From positions 1,118,439-1,182,438 of the forward strand of contig NZ_PHNC01000031.1 of the NCBI RefSeq assembly GCF_003121295.1: a stretch of DNA of 64,000 bases. The letters are read 5' to 3'. This document shows positions 23,560 through 31,700 of the stretch, one piece after another. Every line of letters begins with the position of its first letter. The stretch's first letter is position 1. Under the pieces are notes generated by a model. It made no database searches and had not been told where the DNA came from. It saw only the letters and a list, made by a program, of their open reading frames with translations. Position numbers and translations under genes: made by a program. This DNA comes from Streptomyces orinoci. GTDB lineage: Bacteria; Actinomycetota; Actinomycetes; Streptomycetales; Streptomycetaceae.

Positions 23560-23682
23560 GAAGGTCAACGGGGTCTGAAGGGCCCGTCGGCAGGCGTTGG
23601 GCTGAGCGGGTCAACGGGGCCTGAAGGGCCCACCGGCAGGCGTTGACCCAAGAAGGCCAACGGGGGCCGAAGGGCCTCATCG
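23545..23682. repeat. Three tandem copies of a 46-bp unit
   Basis: Units at 23545-23590, 23591-23636 and 23637-23682 begin with CAGGCGYTGGGCTGAG/ACCCAAG and end with GAAGGGCC...CGG. The first holds the last five codons and stop of metB; the third contains the stop codon of the convergent small membrane-protein gene. The duplication therefore joins the ends of two genes. Confidence 0.9.
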
Positions 23683-23928
23683 GTCCCAGACCAGCGGTGG
23701 CGTCTGTGCCGGGGACGCCACCCAGGGCCGCACCAGCGCGGCCCAGACACAGAACGCGCAGACCGCCAGCGCCAGCAGCACCCAGCCGGCCGTACGCAGC
23801 CGCCGGCGCCGGCGCAGGATCCGGCGGCCGCGCCCGGCCGCCCTGGCGGTCAGGCCGGGCGGCAGGGCCGGACGCGAGGCGCCCAGCATCCGGCGCACCT
23901 CGTCCTGTTTACGGTCGTAGGAGCTCAT
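23677..23928 (-). CDS. Small single-span membrane protein, candidate anti-sigma partner
   Basis: 83-residue protein with a basic N-terminal half (RKQDEVRRMLGASRPALPPG, then ARAAGRGRRILRRRRRLR) and one transmembrane helix, WVLLALAVCAFCVWAAL, near residue 50-66; the short C-terminus would be outside. The ATG 23928 overlaps the stop of the upstream sigma-like gene by ATGA, so the two are translationally coupled. A small membrane protein immediately after a sigma factor gene is the classic anti-sigma arrangement, but no zinc-binding or ASD motif is visible, so the function is inferred only from context. Confidence 0.7.
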   Translation of the reverse strand: MSSYDRKQDEVRRMLGASRPALPPGLTARAAGRGRRILRRRRRLRTAGWVLLALAVCAFCVWAALVRPWVASPAQTPPLVWDR

Positions 23929-24365
23929 GACACCGCCGCCGGAGGCCGGCTGCGCACGGCGGCCACCGCCCGGGCGCACAGGGCCCGTACCCGCTCCACC
24001 GGCAGGCCCAGGGCGGCCGCGGTCTGCTCCTCGGCGATCCCCTCATGCAACCGCAGTACCAGAACCAGCCGTTCCTGGGGGCTCAGCCGCCCCAGGATTC
24101 CGCCGGGGCGGCGGCGGTAACGCCGCGCGGAGCGGGCGAAGCGGAGGGCGAGCTCGGTGCGGGCGCGTTCATAGGGGTCCTCGCCGCGCAGCCGGTCCCA
24201 GCGGGCGTAGGTATCGGCCAGGGCCTCGGTGAGCAGCCGCTCGGCCGCGGCCGGATCCCCGGTCAGCAGCAGGGCAGTGTGCAGCAGCCGCCCGCCCGCG
24301 CCCCCGGCGAAGGCTTCGAACTCCCGGGCCCGGCGGCGCTCCCGGTCCGTCCGCCGCTGCTTCAT
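23925..24365 (-). CDS. Short sigma-70-like (SigE-family) regulator
   Basis: 146-residue protein with the layout of a minimal ECF sigma factor. The N-terminal half (EFEAFAGGAGGRLLHTALLL, then DPAAAERLLTEALADTYARW) resembles region 2 of SigE-family sigma factors but the usual DNA-melting and core-binding residues are poorly conserved. The C-terminal half (LSPQERLVLVLRLHEGIAEE, then QTAAALGLPVERVRALCARA) is a clear region 4 helix-turn-helix. ATG 24365 follows GAGGG. It is coupled to a membrane protein gene. It may be an active alternative sigma factor or a degenerate one that acts on DNA without core polymerase. Only a functional test could tell. Confidence 0.75.
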   Translation of the reverse strand: MKQRRTDRERRRAREFEAFAGGAGGRLLHTALLLTGDPAAAERLLTEALADTYARWDRLRGEDPYERARTELALRFARSARRYRRRPGGILGRLSPQERLVLVLRLHEGIAEEQTAAALGLPVERVRALCARAVAAVRSRPPAAVS

Positions 24366-24397
24366 CCCTCAAGGACAAAGCCGGTGGCCCGGCAGGG

Positions 24398-24898
24398 TCA
24401 AGAGGCGGGCGGTACCTGCGGCCCGGAGCCGTGCACCTCGGAGAGCGCGGAGTTGAAGCGGGTGAGCAGCGTGGTGAACACGGCCCGCTCCTCCTCGTCC
24501 CAGCCCTTGGTGCACAGGGCCATCAGCTCCCGGCGGGAGGCGCGCACCTCCTCCAGGCGGGCCTTGCCGCGCGGGGACAGCTGGAGCACCACCGCGCGTC
24601 CGTCCTCGGGGTGCGAGGTGCGCTTGACCAGGCCGGTGTCCACCAGCGGCGCCACCTGGCGGGTGACGGTGGACGAGTCGATGCCCATCCCCGCGGCGAG
24701 CGCCTTGACGCCCATCGGGCCTTCCATGTCGAGGCGGTTGAGCAGCAGGTAGGCGGCGCGGTCCATGGAGTTGGCGACGCGGCCGACACCGCCGAGGCGG
24801 GTCTGCTCGGCGCGGCGGGCGAAGACGGCGACCTGGTGCTGGAGCGTGTCGAGGACACCGGGTGCGACCTCTGCCGTCATGTCCGGAGGCGTGGGCAT
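24398..24898 (-). CDS. MarR-family transcriptional regulator
   Basis: 166-residue winged-helix regulator. The recognition region VKALAAGMGIDSSTVTRQVA, the wing LVKRTSHPEDGRAVVLQLSP and the preceding helix AAYLLLNRLDMEGPMGV match the MarR fold at the expected positions (residues 45-115). Helices at the N- and C-termini form the dimer. It is divergent from the threonine dehydratase gene, and a GTGCA-N7-TGCAC site lies between them, so autoregulation is likely. The ligand is unknown. ATG 24898; an ATG at residue 7 is also possible. Confidence 0.92.
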   Translation of the reverse strand: MPTPPDMTAEVAPGVLDTLQHQVAVFARRAEQTRLGGVGRVANSMDRAAYLLLNRLDMEGPMGVKALAAGMGIDSSTVTRQVAPLVDTGLVKRTSHPEDGRAVVLQLSPRGKARLEEVRASRRELMALCTKGWDEEERAVFTTLLTRFNSALSEVHGSGPQVPPAS

Positions 24899-25004
24899 GG
24901 CTGGGGACTCACTTCATACGCGGCTGGAAAAGCTCGGGATTGGGGGACAGAGTACGCGGCCCGGGGCGCCCCCGGGTCCTCGCTCGGTAAACCCTCGGTA
25001 TGCG

Positions 25005-25021
25005 GTGCATATGAGGTGCAC
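25005..25021. promoter_or_regulatory. GTGCA-N7-TGCAC dyad, candidate MarR operator
   Basis: Perfect 5-bp arms (25005-25009, 25017-25021) around TATGAGG in the gap between the divergent marR and ilvA genes, 107 and 40 bases from their start codons. The length suits a MarR dimer. Confidence 0.45.
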
Positions 25022-25060
25022 ACTGCCCCCGCGGGCCGCGCGGACTGCGAGACTGGGCAC

Positions 25061-26314
25061 ATGGCCGCACGCGTTGGCGACAAGGACGCCTCCGGCATCC
25101 CGGAGGACGATGTTCCGGTGACTCTCGAGGCGGTGCGCGGCGCCCAGAAGACGCTCTCCGGCGTCACCCGCACCACCGCCCTGGAGGGCAGCCGCCACCT
25201 GTCCCACCTGGTCGGCTCGCCGGTCCACCTCAAGTGCGAGAACCTGCAGCGCACCGGCTCCTTCAAGGTACGCGGCGCCTATGTGCGCATCGCCCACCTC
25301 TCGGCGGATGAGCGGGCCGCGGGCGTGGTCGCCGCCAGCGCGGGCAACCACGCCCAGGGAGTGGCGCTGGCCGCCTCGTTGCTGGGGGTGCGTTCCACCG
25401 TCTTCATGCCCCAGGGGGCGCCATTGCCCAAGATCGCCGCCACTCATGACTATGGAGCCGAGGTGCGGTTGCACGGGCAGGTGGTGGACGAGTCGCTGCG
25501 CGCCGCGCGGGAGTACGCCCGGCGCACCGGGGCGGTGTTCATCCACCCCTTCGACCACCCGGACATCGTGGCCGGACAGGGCACGGTGGGCCTGGAGATC
25601 CTGGAGCAGTGCCCGGAGGTACGCACCGTGGTGGTGGGCCTCGGCGGCGGCGGGCTGGCGGCCGGGATCGCGGTGGCGGTGAAGTCGCTGCGGCCGGATG
25701 TCCGGATCGTGGGCGTCCAGGCGGCGGGCGCCGCCTCCTACCCGCCCTCGCTGCGGGCCGGGCACCCGGTTGCGCTGGCCGCCCCGGTGACCATGGCGGA
25801 CGGCATCCGGGTGGGACGGCCCGGCGAGGTGCCCTTCGCCATTGTGCGGCAGCTGGTGGACGAGGTGCGCACGGTCTCCGAGGACCAGCTCGCCGGTGCG
25901 CTGCTGCTCTGCCTGGAACGGGCCAAGCTGGTGGTGGAGCCCGCCGGGGCCAGCCCGGTGGCGGCGCTGCTGGCCGCGCCCGGCCGCTTCGAGGGGCCGG
26001 TGGTGGCGGTGCTCTCCGGCGGCAATGTGGATCCGCTGCTGATGCAGCGGGTACTGCGGCACGGCATGGCCGCGGCCGGCCGCTATCTCTCGCTGCGGCT
26101 GCGGCTGACCGACCGGCCGGGGGCGCTGGCGGCCCTGCTGGACGTACTGTCCGGCTCCGACGCCAATGTGATCGACATCAGCCATGTGCGCACCGATCCA
26201 CGGCTGGCGCTGTCCGAGGCGGAGGTCGAACTGCACTTGGAAACCAAGGGACATGAGCACTGCGCGGCCCTGCGCGCGACCCTCCGCGAGGCGGGTTACC
26301 CGGTCCTTTCCTGA
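25061..26314 (+). CDS. ilvA: Threonine ammonia-lyase with ACT-like C-terminus
   Basis: 417-residue PLP enzyme that converts L-threonine to 2-oxobutyrate, feeding isoleucine synthesis. The PLP-binding motif is CENLQRTGSFKVRGA (Lys near residue 70), the phosphate-binding loop is GLGGGGLAAGI and the start of the fold is KTLSGVTRTTALE. Residues about 345-417 form an ACT-like domain (LTDRPGALAALLDVLSG), the short regulatory form found in actinobacterial IlvA/TdcB-type enzymes. The reaction is firm; whether it is biosynthetic or catabolic in vivo is not, as the short form occurs in both. The ATG 25061 is the first in frame consistent with family length; ribosome site weak. Ends at a strong hairpin shared with convergent greA. 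Confidence 0.93.
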   Translation: MAARVGDKDASGIPEDDVPVTLEAVRGAQKTLSGVTRTTALEGSRHLSHLVGSPVHLKCENLQRTGSFKVRGAYVRIAHLSADERAAGVVAASAGNHAQGVALAASLLGVRSTVFMPQGAPLPKIAATHDYGAEVRLHGQVVDESLRAAREYARRTGAVFIHPFDHPDIVAGQGTVGLEILEQCPEVRTVVVGLGGGGLAAGIAVAVKSLRPDVRIVGVQAAGAASYPPSLRAGHPVALAAPVTMADGIRVGRPGEVPFAIVRQLVDEVRTVSEDQLAGALLLCLERAKLVVEPAGASPVAALLAAPGRFEGPVVAVLSGGNVDPLLMQRVLRHGMAAAGRYLSLRLRLTDRPGALAALLDVLSGSDANVIDISHVRTDPRLALSEAEVELHLETKGHEHCAALRATLREAGYPVLS

Positions 26315-26321
26315 GAGAGCG

Positions 26322-26370
26322 TGCCCCGCCAGGGCCAGGGGCGCGGGGAACTGCGCGACCAGCCCAAGAC
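26322..26370 (+). repeat. Dispersed intergenic repeat, short form (copy 2)
   Basis: CCCCGCCAGGGCCAGGGGCG followed by CGGGGAACTGCGCGACCAGC, i.e. the short form in plus orientation, directly after the ilvA stop and before the terminator hairpin. Confidence 0.8.
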
Positions 26371-26392
26371 GGCCGGCACCCGGAAAGCACAA

Positions 26393-26422
26393 AGCCCCCG
26401 GAGCGGCGCTCTCCGGGGGGCT
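26393..26422. terminator. Terminator between ilvA and greA
   Basis: AGCCCCCGGAG at 26393-26403 pairs with CTCCGGGGGGCT at 26411-26422, with one bulged G, around a short loop. It is preceded by AAAGCACAA on the plus strand and serves both convergent genes. Confidence 0.8.
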
Positions 26423-26447
26423 CTGCTCAGCCGGCTGCGGCGACAGC

Positions 26448-26945
26448 TCAGCCGGCGTACGGCTTGGCGTCCAGAATGCGGACCTTGGCCTTGCGGCCGT
26501 TCGGCAGCTCGTACTCCGCGTCCTCACCGGTCTTCTTGCCGTTGACGCCGGTGCCGAGCGGCGACTGCGGGGAGTAGGTCTCGATGTCCGAGCTCGCGTA
26601 CTCCCGGGAGGCGAGCAGGAAGGTGAGCGTGTCGTCCGGGTCGCCGTCGAAGGCGATGGTGACGACCATGCCGGGGGCCACCACGCCGGACTCGGCGGGG
26701 GCCTCGCCGACCTTCGCGTGCTCCAGCAGCTGCGTCAGCTGGCGCACACGGAGCTCCTGCTTGCCCTGCTCCTCCTTGGCCGCGTGGTACCCGCCGTTCT
26801 CGCGCAGGTCACCTTCTTCGCGAGCCGCCGCGATCTTGGCCGCGATCTCGGTGCGAGCGGGACCAGACAGGTAGTCCAGCTCGGCCTTGAGCTGGTCGTA
26901 CGCCTCCTGAGTCAGCCAGGTGACGTTGTCGCTGGTCTGGGTCAC
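26448..26945 (-). CDS. greA: Transcription elongation factor GreA
   Basis: 165-residue factor that rescues backtracked RNA polymerase by stimulating transcript cleavage. The N-terminal coiled-coil hairpin has the acidic tip in ARE.EGDLRENGGYHAAKEEQ, with the Asp/Glu pair that coordinates magnesium in the polymerase active site; the C-terminal FKBP-like domain includes VGEAPAESGVVAPGMVV and SPQSPLGTGVNGKKTGED. Length and order are typical for actinobacteria. ATG 26945, preceded by GAGGAGCACC, a strong ribosome site. It is transcribed alone and ends in a hairpin shared with ilvA. Confidence 0.97.
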   Translation of the reverse strand: MTQTSDNVTWLTQEAYDQLKAELDYLSGPARTEIAAKIAAAREEGDLRENGGYHAAKEEQGKQELRVRQLTQLLEHAKVGEAPAESGVVAPGMVVTIAFDGDPDDTLTFLLASREYASSDIETYSPQSPLGTGVNGKKTGEDAEYELPNGRKAKVRILDAKPYAG

Positions 26946-27129
26946 AGGTGCTCCTCGTCGGTGCTGGGGGAAAAACTTGGGGTCACGGATACAAATGAAC
27001 GCCCTACTCAGAAGGGTGCACCTCCATCGGCGGGCGAAACCACGAGCCTAACAATTGCGTCCGGAATGGGGGAAGAAGTCGCCGGGACCAACCCCGCAAG
27101 TTTTACGTCAACGCAGGTCAGAGCGTTGA

Positions 27130-27540
27130 TCAAGAGTTGCTTGCGGTGCGGCAGCCCTCAAGATCGGTGGCCGCGGCCCAGGCCGTGGTACGCAGCGTGA
27201 CCAACTGGGTGAAGTGGCTCCGGCCGCGCTCCAGGGGGACGTCCTTGCGGGCCACCTCATTGCCGTCCGAGCCCAGTGAGCGCAGGGTGCACACGCCCTC
27301 GGTGCTCTTGTCCTTGCGGATCTCCAGGACCGCCTGGACGCTGCTGTCGGAGACCGTCCTGGAGCGGATCAGCTGGCCGGTGACCTCCGGCGCAGTGAGA
27401 TAGTGCACACCCGCCCAGCCCACACCGCCCGCCAGAGCGGTGCCCAGGACGATGGCCGCGATCTTCAGCTTGCGGTCGGCGCGCTGGTCCGCCGTACGGC
27501 CGTAGCGGCCCTCGGGCAGCGTCGGCGACTCCGCAGCCAT
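27130..27540 (-). CDS. DUF4307 single-span membrane protein
   Basis: 136-residue protein with a basic N-terminus (LPEGRYGRTADQRADRKLK), one transmembrane helix (IAAIVLGTALAGGVGWAGVHYL) and an extracytoplasmic domain of about 85 residues with two Cys (GVCTLRSLG and LEGCRTAS) that could form a disulfide. This is DUF4307, conserved in actinobacteria next to mca. It is divergent from mca with 85 bases between, so the two may share regulation. Its function has not been established to my knowledge. Confidence 0.9.
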   Translation of the reverse strand: MAAESPTLPEGRYGRTADQRADRKLKIAAIVLGTALAGGVGWAGVHYLTAPEVTGQLIRSRTVSDSSVQAVLEIRKDKSTEGVCTLRSLGSDGNEVARKDVPLERGRSHFTQLVTLRTTAWAAATDLEGCRTASNS

Positions 27541-27573
27541 GATCGTTCCTCCTCCGGGCCGATTTGTGAACGC

Positions 27574-27599
27574 GGAATGAATCGGGTCCCGCTTCGGTC
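27574..27599 (+). promoter_or_regulatory. Sigma-R-like promoter of mca
   Basis: GGAAT at 27574-27578 is followed after 18 bases by GTC at 27597-27599, one base from the sigma-R consensus GGAAT-N18-GTT. mca is a known member of the sigma-R regulon in S. coelicolor. The putative start of transcription is about 20 bases before the GTG start codon. Confidence 0.55.
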
Positions 27600-27625
27600 A
27601 CTATAGGAGGCGTCTGAAGAGACCA

Positions 27626-28513
27626 GTGACTGAGGATCGAGCCTTGACTGAGCAGCTGCGAATGATGGCCGTTCACGCCCACCCCGACGATGAGTCGAGC
27701 AAGGGCGCGGCCACGATGGCCAAGTACGTGTCCGAGGGGGTGGACGTGCTGGTCGCCACCTGCACGGGAGGGGAGCGCGGCTCCATCCTCAACCCCAAGC
27801 TCCAGGGTGACCCCTATATCGAGGAGCACATCCACGAGGTCCGGGCCAAGGAGATGGCCGAGGCCCGGGACATCCTGGGCGTCAAGCAGGAGTGGCTGGG
27901 CTTTGTGGACTCAGGGCTGCCCGAGGGCGACCCGCTGCCCCCGCTGCCCGAGGGCTGCTTCGCGCTGCAGGACGTCGAGGAGGCGGCCGGGCGGCTGGTG
28001 AAGCTGATCCGCGAGTTCCGCCCGCATGTGGTCACCACCTATGACGAGAACGGCGGCTACCCGCACCCCGACCACATCATGACCCACAAGATCTCCATGG
28101 TGGCCTTCGAGGCCGCCGGGGATCCCTCGCGCTACCCCGAGGCCGACGAGCCCTGGCAGCCGCTGAAGCTCTACTACAACCAGGGCTTCAACCGGCCGCG
28201 CACCCAGGCGCTGCACGAGGCGCTGCTGGCCCGCGGCCTGGAGTCCCCCTACGGCGAATGGCTGGAGCGCTGGGAGAAGATGGGCCGCGAGCGCACCCTG
28301 ACCACCTTTGTCCCCTGCGGTGACTACTTCGAGATCCGCGACAAGGCGCTGATCGCGCACGCCACCCAGATCGACCCCGACGGCGGCTGGTTCCGGGTGC
28401 CGCTGGACCTCCAGCGCGAGGTCTGGCCCACCGAGGAGTACGAACTGGCCAAGTCTTTGGTGGGCACCTCCCTCCCCGAGGACGACCTCTTCGCGGGCAT
28501 CCGCAACAATTGA
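27626..28513 (+). CDS. mca: Mycothiol S-conjugate amidase
   Basis: 295-residue zinc amidase that cleaves mycothiol S-conjugates to mercapturic acids for export, part of actinomycete detoxification. The metal site is in HAHPDDE (about residue 17) and HPDH (about residue 149); the substrate-binding YDENGGYPHPDH and GGERGS segments are present. Two starts are possible: GTG 27626, with GAAGAG close by, and TTG 27644, which fits the N-terminus MTEQLR of homologues. The interval is the same apart from six codons. Next comes a small membrane protein only four bases later, as in other actinobacteria. A sigma-R-like promoter precedes it. Confidence 0.95.
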   Translation: MTEDRALTEQLRMMAVHAHPDDESSKGAATMAKYVSEGVDVLVATCTGGERGSILNPKLQGDPYIEEHIHEVRAKEMAEARDILGVKQEWLGFVDSGLPEGDPLPPLPEGCFALQDVEEAAGRLVKLIREFRPHVVTTYDENGGYPHPDHIMTHKISMVAFEAAGDPSRYPEADEPWQPLKLYYNQGFNRPRTQALHEALLARGLESPYGEWLERWEKMGRERTLTTFVPCGDYFEIRDKALIAHATQIDPDGGWFRVPLDLQREVWPTEEYELAKSLVGTSLPEDDLFAGIRNN

Positions 28514-28517
28514 CCCC

Positions 28518-28763
28518 ATGATGAGCGCGACTGCCACCCTCGCCGCCGGCCACCTGATGCCGCTCGCCAAGGACCTCGACCAGAACAAGGTCACCCCCGG
28601 CGTGCTCGGCTTCATTGTGTTCGCCGTGATCGGCGGGGCGGTCTGGCTGCTGATGAAGTCCATGAACAAGCACATGCAGCGGGTGAACTTCGAGGAAGCG
28701 GCGGAGGCGGCGGAGCCGGCTCCCCAGGAGACCGGCTCCGCCGCCAACAGCGGCAAGAACTGA
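28518..28763 (+). CDS. Small membrane protein downstream of mca
   Basis: 81-residue protein with one transmembrane helix (VLGFIVFAVIGGAVWLLMKS, about residues 30-50) and an acidic C-terminal tail. ATG 28518 is four bases after the mca stop, so the two are co-transcribed. A gene of this type follows mca in many actinobacteria, suggesting a link with mycothiol metabolism or membrane attachment, but nothing is known biochemically. Its stop codon lies inside a small hairpin that also covers the stop of the convergent STAND gene. Confidence 0.85.
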   Translation: MMSATATLAAGHLMPLAKDLDQNKVTPGVLGFIVFAVIGGAVWLLMKSMNKHMQRVNFEEAAEAAEPAPQETGSAANSGKN

Positions 28764-28778
28764 GGCGACCCGCCTCAG
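28760..28778. terminator. Compact bidirectional terminator over two stop codons
   Basis: CTGAGGCG at 28760-28767 pairs with CGCCTCAG at 28771-28778 with an ACC loop. The left arm contains the TGA of the small membrane-protein gene and the right arm the TGA (minus strand) of the STAND gene. Confidence 0.6.
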
Positions 28779-31700
28779 CGCGGGAGCGCCGCCAGCACAT
28801 CCCGCGCCCGGCGGCCCGGCACCATGCCGAGCCGCCATGCCTGCCAGCCCTCCTCCGGGTCCGCGCCGCGCTCCAGGATCAGCGAGTACGCCTCCGCGCA
28901 CTGCTCCAGCGCCGGATCGGCCGCCCAGTCGGCCGCCGCCAGCTCCCGGCGCAGCGCCGCCAGCTCCTCCCCGGCCACCGCCGCGCCCACCACCGAACCG
29001 CCCGGCGAGGCGAACGGCAGCAGGGTGCAGCGCAGAAAACGCGCCCAGCTCTCCCCGCGCCGGTCACTCACCTCGGCGAACAGCCCGGACGCCGTGGCCA
29101 GCAGCTCCAGCGCCTGGTCCGCCTTGCCGTTGCCCGCGTCGATCACCGCCAGCTCCACACACGACCAGCCCTCGCCATGGGCCACCCCCACCCGCTGGAA
29201 GTCCAGCCGGGCGTCCTGGAGCAGCTGCCGGGCGAAGCCGCTGTTGCGCAGGCTTCCGGTCTGCGCCGCGCGCTGGTCCCGGGTGACCCGCGCCGAGTGG
29301 TGCCGGGCACAGGCCAGCCCGTAGACATCGCGCATCCGGCTGAACATATTGCGCGCCCGCTCCAACTCCCTCAGCGCGGCGGCCAGATCACCCTGGTCCT
29401 CCAGCGCCTGCCCCAGGTAGTACAGCGACCACGCCTCGCCCCGGGCGTCCTCCTGCTCCCGGTGCCGGGCCGCCGCCGTACGCAGCCCGTCCGCCGCCGC
29501 CGACGCCTCCCCGGTCAGCAGCCGCACCCGGGCCAGCATGGTCAGCGCCCAGGCCGCGCCACGGGCGTCCTGGGTACGGCCGTACAGCTCCAGCGCCTCG
29601 TTCAGCTCCTCCTCGGCCGGACCCGCCTGGCCCATCCGCAGCCGTACCTGCCCCAGCTGGAAATGCGCCCAGGCGTGGCCGTGCACGCTCTCGCTCTCCA
29701 GATGCAGCTCCAGCGCCACCGTCAGCAGCTCCAGCGCCTCCGCCAGCCGGCCGCGGTCGCGCTCCACCGCCGCCAGGGCGTGCATCGTCCACGCCCGGTC
29801 GCCGCCCAGCTCCGGAGCCGACTGCAACTCCAGTGCCTCACGCAGCTTCTGCGCCGCCTCCGGCAACTGCCCCTGGTGGTGCAGGGTGATGCCCAGATCC
29901 CGCAGCGCCCGCGCGGCCCCCGGCGTGTTCTGCGCGCTGAAGTAGAGATCCACCACCGAGGACAGCGTGGTACGGGACTTGTCCAGCTCACCCAACTGCC
30001 GTGCCGCCACACCGGTCCGCCACTGCACCGAGCGCATCAGCAGCCCCTTGTCGGTGTCCTGCGTCAACTCGCTGAGCTCGCCCAGCCGGTAGAGATCACC
30101 CCGCAGCAGGCAGTAGTCGCACAACGCCCCCAGCAGATGCAGCACCGCCGACTGGTCCACCCCCTCGGCATTGCGCAACGCCGCCGTGATGAAGCTCGAT
30201 TCATCGTCCAGCCAGCGCAACGCCGCATCCAGCGAAGGGAATCCATGGGCGCCGCCCGCCCCCCTGGCGAACATATCGGCCCGGGTGGAGGTCTTGCCGT
30301 CCACCATGCGGATCACCGTATCGGCCAGCTCCGCATAGCTGCGGATCAGCCGCTCATGGGCGGCGCCCCGCTCCCCGGCCTCCTCCTCGTCCTGCAGCCG
30401 CGCACCGGCGAAGTCCCGTACGAGATCGTGCATCCGGTACCGCCCCGCGTGCACCGGCTCCAGCAGCCCGGCCCGCGCCAGCGCCGTCAGCTGCCGGGCC
30501 GCCTCCTTCTCCCCGGTGCCCAGCAGCGCCGCCGCCGCGGCCCCGCCCAGCGAGGCCCGTCCGGCCAGCGCCAGCCGCCGCAGCAGCCGCCGCGCCTCCT
30601 CGCCCTGGTCGATATAGCGCAGCCACAGGGCCCGTTGCACCGGATCCGGCTGCCCCGCCGCCCGCAGCTCACCGGCCAGCCCCCGGGCGCTGCGCGCCCC
30701 CAGCGAGGAACCCGCCACCCGCAGCGCCAGCGGCAGCCCGCCGCACAACTCCGTCACCGCGGCCACCGACTGCTCGTCATACGGCCCCGGATCCGGCTCC
30801 TCGGCCACCGCCCGCAACAGCTCCTCCGCACCCGCCGGGTCCAGCGGGCCCACCTCCAACTGGTGCACCCAGCCCGCCAGATCGGCCGGCAGCGTCAGCG
30901 GAGCCCGCGAGGTGACCAGCACCAGGGACTCCGAACGGTCCGGGACCAGCGCCCGCACCTGCTCCGCGTCCGAGGCGTCGTCCAGCACAATGACCACCGG
31001 CAGCCCGGTCAGATGCTGGTGGTAGACCTCCGAGAGCCGCTTGAGGTGCTGGTCCCGCGAGGAGCGCTCCCGGAACAGCAGCTGATCACGCGGCGCGCCC
31101 AGCCGGTTGAGCAGATGCAGCAGCGCGTCCCGGGTGGACAGCGGCGGCTCGCCCCGGCTCTCGCCGCGCAGATCCACCAGACAGGCGGCCCGGAACTGGT
31201 CGCGCAGCGCATGCGCCGCGCGCAGCGCCAGCGCCGAGCGCCCCACCCCCGGCGGGCCGTGCAGCACCACCACCACCGGACGGGTCTCGGTGCTGGCACG
31301 CGCCTGCTGCACCCACTGGGCGATCCGCGCCAGCTCCACCCGGCGGCCCGGGAACGGGCCCCGCTCATCCGGCAGTTCCTCGAAGGAACGGGCCAGCACA
31401 CTGCGCTGCCGGGCGGCCGCGCTGCGGTCCCCGCCACGCAGCTGCACCCCCCGGGACGTACCCTCGCCATTCGGCCCGGCGCCGGTGCTCTTCTTCACCC
31501 GGGTGGCACCCTGCAGCATCCGCTGCCGGTCCAGAAACGGCCGCACCCCCCGCACCTCCACCGCCGTGAGCCACTCCAGACGCAGCTGCTCCGAACCGCC
31601 CGGCCGGCCGCGCAGCCCCGCCCGCCGCCGGCCCGCCGACATCGAGCCCGCCGTCAGCCTCAGCACCGCCGCCAGCGAACCGGCCGCCACCGCCGCCGCC

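Noticed and set aside
24431..25060. 210-residue extension of threonine dehydratase overlapping marR
   Set aside because: It is the antisense of the MarR gene, which has a clear winged-helix sequence.
26946..27129. Possible tRNA or riboswitch between greA and the DUF4307 gene
   Set aside because: No cloverleaf or known riboswitch core could be traced; the region seems to be the greA promoter and leader only.
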